Of a stretch of DNA of 64,000 bases, positions 54,837 to 64,000 are shown piece after piece. The translations under genes were made by a program, and so were the position numbers. Numbering within the stretch: the stretch's first letter is position 1; each line of letters starts with the position of its first letter. Source of the DNA: Flaccisagitta enflata (Eukaryota > Chaetognatha > Sagittoidea > Aphragmophora); assembly GCA_965153355.1 (NCBI GenBank), contig OZ231126.1, positions 186,001 to 250,000 of the forward strand. Reading direction: 5' to 3'. The notes under the pieces were generated by a model. The model saw nothing but the letters and a program-made list of their open reading frames with translations. It was not told the DNA's origin and did not search any database.

Positions 54837-54995
54837 AGTTGCGGACACGCAACTCTATAAGAGACTTTGTCCGTTTGTCGGTCCATCCGTCCCTCCCTAC
54901 GTCGGTCCGTGGTGATCTAGTTGGAAAGTGTGAAAACGCGCTATTCCGCCCCTGCCCACCCGTCCACAACTGGTATTGGCCGTGTATCCGGCCAT
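54837..54995 (+). mobile_element. Family C element, AGTTGCG subfamily
   Basis: AGTTGCGGACACGCAACT, GTCCGTTTGTCGGTCC tract, CCCGTCCACAACTGG and GTGTATCCGGCC. Confidence 0.88.
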
Positions 54996-55730
54996 TTTCA
55001 TTTATTCATTTTAAGTCCGCACACTACATGGTTCAATTATGATTATATCACGCCAAATTTGTTACTAGTCACTATAGTGTTTCAACATGTAAGTACAAGC
55101 CCATACTACACTATTGAAATGACGTTTTGCCCTCATGAAAATTCCCAGGTTAGAAATTGTACAAAGAATTCACGGCTAAATCAGGTTTCCAGGAAAATGG
55201 CATTATAAAAACGTAATCGATCTCGTTTCGCAAAAACTAAAGAATCAGGAAAGGGTGTAAAGTGCTCCGATTTTAATGAAATTTTGCGTGGAGGTACTTC
55301 ATAATGTGAAGTATCTCCAGTAAAAATTCTGTCCAAATCGGTGACCTTTAAAGGGAGTAACAAATTTTTTTTTCTTTTCAAAATTTGCGAAAAACACGTT
55401 TTTTCCATATTTAGGTACCTAAAATTTATCCGAGGTTCAAAATTTTTTACATACAACTAAATTAGGGTCTAATGCATGTGTGTGCAAAATTTCATGGCTC
55501 TACTCCATGTTTAAGATAGGTTTAAGGGTCAAAAATGGTCAAAAATGGCCAATTTTGGCCATTTTGGGCACTTTTTTTGGCGACATTTGAACTAGCACCT
55601 GAAACTGGGTATAACGAGCTTAGATTAGTGTTCCTCAAGGTGTTGCGCACATTTTAAGACCCAACTTGATGGACTTCAGGGGACTCGCCCTTTTTATGAA
55701 GCCCTACAGAGAGAAAAACCTCTGACGGGC
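54996..55730. other. Unassigned DNA
   Basis: No gene seen. It holds short-range repeats such as GGTCAAAAATGGTCAAAAAT at about 55520. Confidence 0.4.
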
Positions 55731-56945
55731 TGCGGTATTTTCTTCGAGCTTATCTTCGCTTTCTTCTGGTATCAACGCCCTCGCCGCAGTCATCTGGAAA
55801 GATGTTCTTTGTCAATTTTCATCATTTATATATCATTGTTATTATCAGGTTGACTGGTTTGTTTTTTGCTGCGGTATTTTCTTCGAGCTTATCTTCGCTT
55901 TCGTCTGGTATCAACGCCCTCGCAGCAGTCATCTGGAAAGATGTTCTTTGTCAATTTTCATCATTTATATATCATTGTTAGTATCAGGTTGACTGGTTTG
56001 TTTGTTGCTGCGGTATTTTCTTCGAGCTTATCTTCGCTTTCATCTGGTATCAACGCCCTCGCAGCAGTCATCTGGAAAGATGTTCTTTGTCAATTTTCAT
56101 CATTTATATATCATTGTTATGATCAGGTTGACTGGTTTGTTTGTTGCTGCGGTATTTTCTTCGAGTTTATCTTCACTTTCATCTGGCATCAACGCCCTCG
56201 CACCTCGCAGCAGTCATCTGGAAAGATGTTCTTTGTCAATTTTCATCATTTATATATCATTGTTATTATCAGGTTGACTGGTTTGTTTTTTGCTGCGGTA
56301 TTTTCTTCGAGCTTATCTTCGCTTTCGTCTGGTATCAACGCCCTCGCAGCAGTCATCTGGGAAGATGTTCTTTGTCAATTTTCATCATTTATATATCATT
56401 GTTATTATCAGGTTGACTGGTTTGTTTGTTGCTGCGGTATTTTCTTCGAGCTTATCTTCGCTTTCGTCTGGTATCAACGCCCTCGCCGCAGTCATCTGGA
56501 AAGATGTTCTTTGTCAATTTTCATCATTTATATATCATTGTTATTATCAGGTTGACTGGTTTGTTTGTTGCTGCGGTATTTTCTTCGAGCTTATCTTCGC
56601 TTTCGTCTGGTATCAACGCCCTCGCAGAAGTCATCTGGAAAGATGTTCTTTGTCAATTTTCATCATTTATATATCATTGTTATTATCAGGTTGACTGGAT
56701 TGTTTGTTGCTGCGGTATTTTCTTCGAGCTTATCTTAGCTTTCGTCTGGTATCAACGCCCTCGCAGCAGTCATCTGGGAAGATGTTCTTTGTCAATTTTC
56801 ATCATTTATATATCATTGTGATTATCAGGTTGACTGGATTGTTTGTTGCTGCGGTATTTTCTTCGAGCTTATCTTCTCTTTCATCTGGTATCAACGCCCT
56901 CGCAGCAGTCATCTGGGAAGATGTTCTTTGTCAATTTTCATATTT
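55731..56945. repeat. 139-bp tandem satellite, 9 copies
   Basis: Units start CTGCGGTATTTTCTTCGAGC at 55731, about 55870, 56009, 56147, 56295, 56434, 56572, 56711 and 56850. Copies are nearly identical (one has an 8-bp insertion near 56200). As 139 is not a multiple of three, open frames shift from unit to unit and are not genes. Confidence 0.95.
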
Positions 56946-57688
56946 CAAAAAGATTCAAGATCCGACTCTCATCATGAAGGTGAATTTCTTCGTGTCTCAT
57001 TTTCACAAATTTAAACGAGGTGTACATGTAACGGTACATGGAATGGAAAATGTAACGGTACATGTAACGGTGCATGTAACTGTGCATGTAATAGAACCCA
57101 TCCCAGATGGGTGCAGTATGTAAAAGTCTAAAATCTCTTTCTAAAACTTACCATCAAACATCTCTTTGACCAAAATAAATGTTGTTTTATGATTTTTTTG
57201 AAAAATGTGCAACGGGAGCCCTCATATAGATTGCTGGCTAAGGAACCAAAAAATGCGAAAATTGCAATAAACGCCAAAAATAGATGGGGATGAAAAAATT
57301 TTTTTTTGGTCATAGAAAGATTTGTATTTGTGAAAAGTTTACTTTTTATGTCTACTTTGAGAAAAAAAAAAAGGATCTTTGCTCTTAGGAAGCATGGCTA
57401 CCCTCTCTTTTCTACCATGGGGAACTGGTAGATTTTGACAAAATTAAGTCTCATCATATTCTGATGTTGTTCATGAGACTGCATCCTGGGAAGTAGGCTT
57501 GAGATTCGGTGATTCACCAACGGAAAAAACGGTGGAGTGAATGCCAATTTTCACTGATTCAGTGATTTGGATTTTCGGTTTTTCACCGTTTTTATCTCCC
57601 TTCCCCAACTGCCCTTCACTAAGCTGAAATTGCTATCATATTCAAGAAAGTGCATGTTAATCATTGAAATTTGCAGGAAAAAAATCGA

Positions 57689-58730
57689 TACACGCTGTAT
57701 TTTGTCTAAGAACACTGTTTATAAGAACATCAGCCTCAGATTTGGTGAAAAAATAAGAACATTCTAAGAACATGCTGAGGCTCAGATTTTGGCATAAATA
57801 CATTCCTACGTACATTTTGATATAATTTTTTAAGGAAACTATCATAAGTTGTACAGAATCCTCTAACCTAAACAATTATTCGACCAATTACCTTTACCGG
57901 GTCATCAGCCTGAAATGCCGGATTCTGTTAAGCTTTTACTCGGAGATGCCACATATTTTGGATTTCATACTGATTGTGTCTTAAAGAGCATAGATTGACG
58001 TTTTTTGTATCAAAATTTCATCAAAATCGGTCAAGTAGTTTACATTTTACAAGCTTTTGAAGTAAAAACTAATTTTCTCTCAATGGCAGAATTTTCAATA
58101 CAAGTCATGAAAGAGAACAGTTTCAAATTTCTCTTTTTTTTGAACAGTTAGAGCTGGGAACATGTCAACGGTCTAGTATGAAAAAAAATTGATGTAGTTT
58201 CATAAATCATCTTTTATTTAGGACTAATCATGTGTTTCTGGCTCCAAATATTGCAAAATGCGAGAATGACGGAAAATGCTGATCCTCCATTTTCCCATCA
58301 AAAAACAGAAGTGGCAGAAAATAAGTTTTTTACTTAAATACATGTAGAATCTAAACTACTTGACCGATTTTGATGAAATTTTGATACAAAAAACGTCAAT
58401 CTATACTCTTTAAGAGACAATCAGTGGGAAATCTGTGATATGTGGCATCTCAGAGTAAAAGCTTAACATTATCCGGCATTTCAGGCTGATGACCCGGTAT
58501 CATTAACATTTTCTGTAATTTTAAAACTTGAAAAAACAAAATTTTGCATTAACTGAGAATAGAGGACATTGATTTCATTGATTATAAATAGCTAGCAACT
58601 ATTATTATGAATCTCCAATACTACAAAAATAAGAACATGTTAAGAACGTTTGAGGCTGAAACTGGCTAAAAAATAAGAACGCTGAGCCTCACTTCAAAAA
58701 ACAGTGTTCTTATAAAAAATATGGCGTGTA
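57689..58730. mobile_element. Family E element, 1.04 kb, with inner foldback
   Basis: TA-CACGCTGTATTTTGTC to AAAAAATATGGCGTG-TA; AGAACACTGTTTATAAGAAC is mirrored by AGTGTTCTTATAA. Inside, 57896-58502 is a second inverted repeat (CCGGGTCATCAGCCTGAAAT with its complement). Confidence 0.82.
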
Positions 58731-58953
58731 TTATCTAAATCCCTTGTTCTACAATTACCATGGTGACAAAGAAGCAGTGTCTGATACCAGTTTTACTCAG
58801 CTAGTTTTTGTTTTTTCTAGCTTGAGAAATGGTAATAAATCTTTAGTTCAAGATATTATGTTTTCCCTCACTATTTGTATTCATTGAGCGTGTCAATACT
58901 GTCAATTCTGTTAAGAAAAAAAGATGAACTCCAATAATGAAAGACAGAAGAAG

Positions 58954-58954
<1 letters not shown>

Positions 58955-58999
<45 letters not shown>
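58955..58999. repeat. (GA)n microsatellite
   Basis: About 22 units. Confidence 0.9.
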
Positions 59000-59002
<3 letters not shown>

Positions 59003-59256
59003 TCTTTTTCATTCGAAGGTGTAAATCATCTTTTTGACCATGGCATCAAGAATCTGTATAAAAACAGGATATATGGGATTTTCCTCTGTTTGGTAGCACC
59101 AGGAACAAAGGTCATATAGCAAACTCAAGAAATAGAAAAGTGCAAAAAACTTAACCTATCCACTTCAAAGAAGAGACTGAGATGTTTACTTTTTCATGTG
59201 TAAACATTCAGACAAAAATCAATGATTGACAAGTTTTAACATGCACATTTTTAAAA

Positions 59257-59388
59257 AGTTGCAGACACGCAACTCTTTAAGAGGCTTTGTCCCTCCGTCG
59301 GTCTGTTGGTCCATCTGTCAGCACGAGTCGGGTTGGATACCCATGCCCACCCGTCCGCAACAATATTTGTGTCCCCGCATCACTTGTT
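59257..59388 (+). mobile_element. Family C element, CACTTGTT-ended subtype
   Basis: AGTTGCAGACACGCAACT, GTCCCTCCGTCGGTCTG, CCCGTCCGCAACAAT and CCCGCATCACTTGTT. Confidence 0.85.
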
Positions 59389-60119
59389 GATCTTCATTCA
59401 GGTCTGTTGCTCAAATTGAAAAAAATCAATTTAGCACTTCTTTTTTCATTACATTGGTAGTTATAAAGTTCTGATGATTAATTGTGCTCAAGGTTTATGC
59501 AGCATGATGCATCTGAACAACCCCATAAGCAGATGCAGAATAAAAATCACTGAAAAAAACCGAAAAACGGTGGTGGCAAGGGAAAATCCCTGAAAATCGG
59601 TGGTGATTGAAATCCCGAGTCACTCTCAACTCTAATTGAAAGTCATTTTAAAGAGTCAGGCTTTATCTCTAAAAAAAATTTTATGGGCCTTGTTTTTGGC
59701 GCTGGAATATGGAGCAATGATGGCTGGGATGGAAAAATCCCTGAGGACTAGACATTGAGTCAGTTTGAGAGTATTGAAATTGCTCCAAAACCTTTAATGT
59801 TATTCTCCCCCTCCCTTGATTCATTAGAGAAAAAAAAAAAAAAAAAAAAAAAAAAACAAAAAAATATAAACAAAAAGAAGAAACAAAGCCAAAAACAATG
59901 ATGAGCAAACAATGATCATTAAAGCATGAGCAGCAGCTTAAAAATCTATCCTTTTACTAAGTATATTATTATGTATGATGTATGATAATTGAGGTATGAT
60001 ATATGACATATGAATCAATCTAACAATCAATCATTCAATCAATCAATCATCCATCCAATAAACAGTAAACAGGTGCAGTCCAACAATGTATCAAAGAATA
60101 GTGTAAAAATGTCAAGGTT

Positions 60120-60900
60120 TGCTCATTTTTGGCTGTTTCGGGTCCTTTAGATCCTCTGGATGAGCCCATCAGGGGTCTTCAGCCTTCTTATCTAGTTCTG
60201 CTGCACTGATGAGAGAGCTAAACAGATAACTAGGCCCTTCATTGTCAAAGATGGCAAAAAATTGATAAAAATGCTTAAATTTTGGTCATTTTTGCTCGTT
60301 TCAAGCCTTTTGGAGCATCTAGGGGCCCCTTGAATAGGTCCCTGAGGGGCCCCTGACCTTTTCTTTTGTTGCTCCAAACCAGGTGACAGTATCTTAACAT
60401 AAATTGTCCTCCCCATAACATTCGAGAAGAAACAACTCTAAAACCCTTCATTTTTTAGCCATTTTCAGCTATTTTGGTCATTTCAGGTCCTTTGAGGACC
60501 CCTGGAGGGCCCCACTGGGACCCCTTTCAGCTACTTCTCCTTATCCTATGTTCTACTACCTACTACTACTACTACTTTCAAACAAGACCAGCCCCAAGGA
60601 TTTTTACCAATTTGTCAAGAATAGCAAGAAAACAAGATGAACAATCTCAAATTTGTTTTTTTTTGCGTTTTTCGCACTTCTTAGCTGCGCCAATAATGAT
60701 GTAATCAAGGGTTTCTGACACACCAAACTAGATTTCTTGTTGTCCTTGCAAGTTTATACATTGTAGAAGCTGAATTAGATAGTTTTACTACTGTAAGACT
60801 TGGGTAATTAGTATCAAGATAAGGTGAAAAAAAACATTTTTGGCGTTTTTTGCGATTTTTTGCGTTTTTCGGCTCTGTAACAAGCAATCTGCTAAAGGGC
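60120..60900. repeat. Degenerate tandem blocks
   Basis: Three related units of about 165 bp (60120-60560; TTTGGTCATTT, GGGTCCTTT or GAGGACCCC). After them come two blocks (60655 and 60835) with GCGTTTTTCG and TTGCGATTTT words. No gene. Confidence 0.6.
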
Positions 60901-61039
60901 ACCCGCTGCACATTTCTTTAAAGAATCATAGAACAACAATTGTTTTGGTCCTAGAGGATGTCGATGGTCCCAATGAAAGAGAGGTTTTGATAATTTTTTG
61001 AAGTAGCCTTCAGAACCAGCCTTTCTGGGATGCCCTAGC

Positions 61040-61161
61040 TTTAAAAAGCCTTTAAAACAGTTTTGTTAAGGATGGACCAACAAACCGACGGACCAACGGA
61101 CTGACGTACCGTCGGACTGACCGACCAAAAAGTGGGTTATATAGTCGCGTAGAACGCGACT
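61040..61161 (-). mobile_element. Truncated family C element, long variant
   Basis: AAAACAGTTTTGTTAAGG, GGACCAACGGACTGACG tract, AGTCGCGTAGAACGCGACT and AAAAA. Confidence 0.8.
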
Positions 61162-61533
61162 AAAAAACATACTGTAACAAACTCATTTAGGCAATTACCG
61201 CATTGGAAGAATATTTGAAGTATTTTAGCACCCACTACTTATGAATTCTAGCGCAACCTCTGAGTCCTCTTGAGCTCAAACACAATTAAAAAAAGGTCGG
61301 ACATGACTGCTCAAAGAAGATTAAAGAAGCTAACATGGACAGCGTCACAAACCAACAGACTGAAAGACAGATGGTTCGACAGATGGAGACAGACACAGCC
61401 TCTCAAAGAATTAATGAGAGTACGTTGGTCTTTTTCAACAGATGGGAATAAAGAAAAAATGCCATAATTCAGATCATGATACTCTAGGCCATTGATACTA
61501 ATAATTATTTCATTGTTTTAAACTGTCATACAG

Positions 61534-61631
61534 AAATCTGCGTCCTGAAAACAAGGAAACAAATTCCTGCCGTAACCCTGATCATGATCCTATTGGCCCT
61601 TGGTGCTTCAAAGCTGGCACCACAGAAAAAG
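61534..61631 (+). CDS. Kringle domain exon, middle part
   Basis: Acceptor AACTGTCATACAG; donor AAAAG-GTCAGT. Reads NLRPENKETNSCRNPDHDPI then GPWCFKAGTTEK. NSCRNPD-x-D-x2-GPWC is the central signature of kringle domains, disulfide-bonded extracellular modules in proteases, growth factors and receptors such as ROR. It enters in phase 2 and exits in phase 1, matching the exon at 63944. The first part of the kringle must lie on an upstream exon I did not find. Confidence 0.8.
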
Positions 61632-61954
61632 GTCAGTCATCTTTAACCTTCAACAAAGAGGAACATCTCAATTACAGCGGGACCTCACTATGACGTCTTG
61701 ACAGAACTCTGTACCTTTGGCCATTAAAGATAGGGAATGTTAACATAAAACTTTCAGGGCGGGACACCGTTGAAGTATGTATTCGCATAAGCTATCAAAT
61801 TGATTTCCGGAGCCTCTCAAAACCATGATTTTCGGATTCCTTGGCGAAAATGGTGCGGTTAAGCTTAAAACGGCATACTTTTAGCAATTTCAAAGCCTTT
61901 TTCGTCCTTCCGGATCATGAGACCCTCCTGCAAATACTTTGCCGTCCACTTTTT

Positions 61955-62112
61955 AGTTGCGGACACGCAACTCTATAAGGGGCTTTGTCCATCGGTCAGC
62001 ACAAGTCGAAAAGCGGGAAAATAAGCGGTTTAGAACATTTTTAGTTGTGGACAGTTGCATTTCCGCACCTGCCACACCGTCCGCAACTAATGGCCGTGTT
62101 TTCGGCCTTGTT
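61955..62112 (+). mobile_element. Family C element, AGTTGCG subfamily
   Basis: AGTTGCGGACACGCAACT, very short GTCC tract, CACCGTCCGCAACT and GTGTTTTCGGCCTTGTT. Lies in the intron between the two kringle exons. Confidence 0.88.
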
Positions 62113-62584
62113 CAAATGAAAGAATGAGATTGGCTTATGATAACTTGTTTGTAACGCTTAAGAAATCACTGTTATTGTTACTGTTACCAAGGATGGGATA
62201 GGGAAATGATCTTTGAGTCTGGCTACATGTGGTTGTTCATTTGTTTCCGACGCGGGGCCATGCAGATCTTGATCATTACGTCCCTTTAAGCGCCCCAAAC
62301 TTTGACACTTGACTCTCACCAATCTTACCATGGTTGAGGTCTGGTAAAAATCTATGGCAGAGATCAAATCTATATGATAAAGATATCAATTTCAATGCTA
62401 ATTCAATACAAACTTCAACCTAATCCTAACGAAAGTTCCTGCTTTCTCAAAGGCCCAAAATTTGTATGGAATATCTCTTAACCAAGCTGTGGCAAGATTG
62501 GTGAGAGACATAGTTGAAGATCCACGGGACGTATTGATCATCCTGTGGTAAAATTCGATCCAAAAACAGATTTCAACTTGTGGT

Positions 62585-62590
62585 GAGAGA

Positions 62591-62642
<52 letters not shown>

Positions 62643-62690
62643 GACAGAGAAACAGACAGAGAAACACAGAAAGGAAAAAAGACAGACAGA
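62585..62690. repeat. (GA)n and GACAGA repeats
   Basis: GA run to about 62640, then GACAGAAACAGA units. Confidence 0.93.
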
Positions 62691-62845
62691 AAGATATTCA
62701 TAGATTTTTGCAGATACATGTATTGTTGAGCAACCTAAGAAAATCTATCTTTCACGCTTTTGTTAATTTTTCCCTAGACACAGCAGAAAACTTCTGATCC
62801 TTGAAACAATGTTCTACAGCGCTTAGAATGAATCATCAAACTTTT

Positions 62846-62955
62846 AGTTGCATGCACGCGACTCTACAACCTGCTTTGTCCATCTGTTGGTTGGTCGGTC
62901 AGTTGGTTGGTTGGTAGGTCAGTCACCCAATTGATCCTGCCCTAAAGGTCTTGTT
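62846..62955 (+). mobile_element. Truncated family C element
   Basis: AGTTGCATGCACGCGACT, GTTGGTTGGTCGGTC tract; 3' part lost. Confidence 0.75.
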
Positions 62956-63257
62956 AAGGAAATAGAAAATTTTAATTCTTGAGGGAAAAAAAATGTTTTT
63001 TCTTTTGCGTTTTGTGCTTATCAACCTCAAAGATATCTTGCTCAAGAAATAGAAACAATTATCTTCGGTGAAATTAAGTAACTTTGAAACACTTTAAAAA
63101 TGTTTTAAAACAGGTTTGTTTTAATCGAGAATGTGAGTTTTTCTGAAATGATCAGTAGTTTTTACAGATGAAAGAATATTGAGTATCACATAAAAATTCA
63201 AAAAAATGTTATTGCTACAAATTGTAGCCTACAATTCTAGCAGAGGATTGCGGAAAT

Positions 63258-63433
63258 ACAAGGCCGGATACACGGCTACCCTAGTCACGTGTGGGTGGTC
63301 AGGAGCAGTGCTGGAGCCGTATGCTCAAAAAGCTCATAACGCAAAAAAAGTAAAAAGGGGACCAACTGATCAACCGACTAACCACTAACCGACCGACCAA
63401 CAGACCGACATAACGGGGTTTAGAGTCGCGTAG
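63258..63433 (-). mobile_element. Family C element, hairpin truncated
   Basis: ACAAGGCCGGATACACGGC, CTAGTCACGTGTGGGTGG, GACCGACCAACAGACC tract and AGAGTCGCGTAG, where the second stem arm is missing. Confidence 0.8.
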
Positions 63434-63519
63434 GAGGAGTAATATCATAATCTCTGTTAATTTGGGAAATCAGTAAACGCGAGAGCATAGAAAACCTGGG
63501 TGAAAAATTTATCTCAATC

Positions 63520-63812
<293 letters not shown>

Positions 63813-63943
63813 AAACTTTCAGGGTGGGACACCGTTGAAGGAAATAGAATAGAAATGCTAATTATGAGCTCTAATCTAAATTGATCAAACTAAATAATCA
63901 AACCCTGGTATCTAATCACTGGTCTGTTGTGGTTATCTTACAG

Positions 63944-64000
63944 AGAAAATTGGATACTGTGACGTTGAAGAATTTCCTTGTTACTCTCATCGACTCAAAT
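63944..64000 (+). CDS. Kringle domain exon, C-terminal part (runs off window)
   Basis: Acceptor GGTTATCTTACAG. With the one base left from 61631 it reads EKIGYCDVEEFPCYSHRLK. YCDV-x3-PC supplies the last two kringle cysteines, so the two exons together close a kringle. The frame is open to the window edge. The protein is extracellular by family; other domains and identity cannot be seen here. Confidence 0.78.

Noticed and set aside
55866-57123. Repetitive membrane-like proteins of 91-229 residues
   Set aside because: 139-bp satellite units shift frame every copy; the similar frames are the same unit read in turn.

Overview
The window is metazoan nuclear DNA, most likely from a repeat-rich marine invertebrate; I cannot name the taxon. 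Evidence: GT-AG introns, a multi-exon usherin-like gene, C2HC zinc-finger and kringle exons, many nonautonomous DNA transposons, an interstitial TTAGGG tract and very long (GA)n, (CA)n, (CAA)n and (GAAA)n arrays. No bacterial operon, CRISPR array, rRNA or tRNA was recognised. Most long open frames are read-through of microsatellites, not genes.

Layout. 1-7700 (+): the 3' end of an usherin (USH2A)-like gene, with fibronectin III exons, a transmembrane exon, a basic cytoplasmic exon, a stop at 7275-7277 and a poly(A) signal at 7663. Exon phases agree at every junction from 1389 onward. Its 5' part is a tandem array of six near-identical mini-exons interrupted by a transposon. 7700-38300: intergenic or giant-intron DNA with mariner-like MITEs, a 617-bp direct repeat pair, satellites, a cluster of foldback elements (20.6-23.4 kb), a 3.3-kb TA-flanked composite element (26885-30181) and GAAA/GA/CA tracts; no convincing gene. 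38339-41338 (+): exons of a C2HC zinc-finger gene, one finger being split by an intron, followed by two related exon-like segments. 43158-43319: a short Cys-containing candidate exon. 45938-52020 (+): two long reading frames that together look like one intron-split transposase-like gene carrying in-frame 21-bp repeats. 52703-52816: candidate exon. 55731-56945: nine copies of a 139-bp satellite. 61534-64000 (+): two exons of a kringle domain, running off the window.

Two repeat families dominate. Family C (over 25 copies or fragments) starts with a small hairpin, has a GTCC/GTCG tract in the middle, and has an inner 3' segment complementary to the first 10 bases. The hairpin and the 3' segment change together between subfamilies, which resembles nonautonomous Helentron (DINE/HINE-type) elements. 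Family A (three long copies plus CT-rich relatives) has AGGAAAAAAGTCG near both ends in inverted orientation. Nested copies and an intact duplicate of one target site fix the borders of both families. No functional link between the host genes is evident; their shared feature is disruption or decoration by these repeats.
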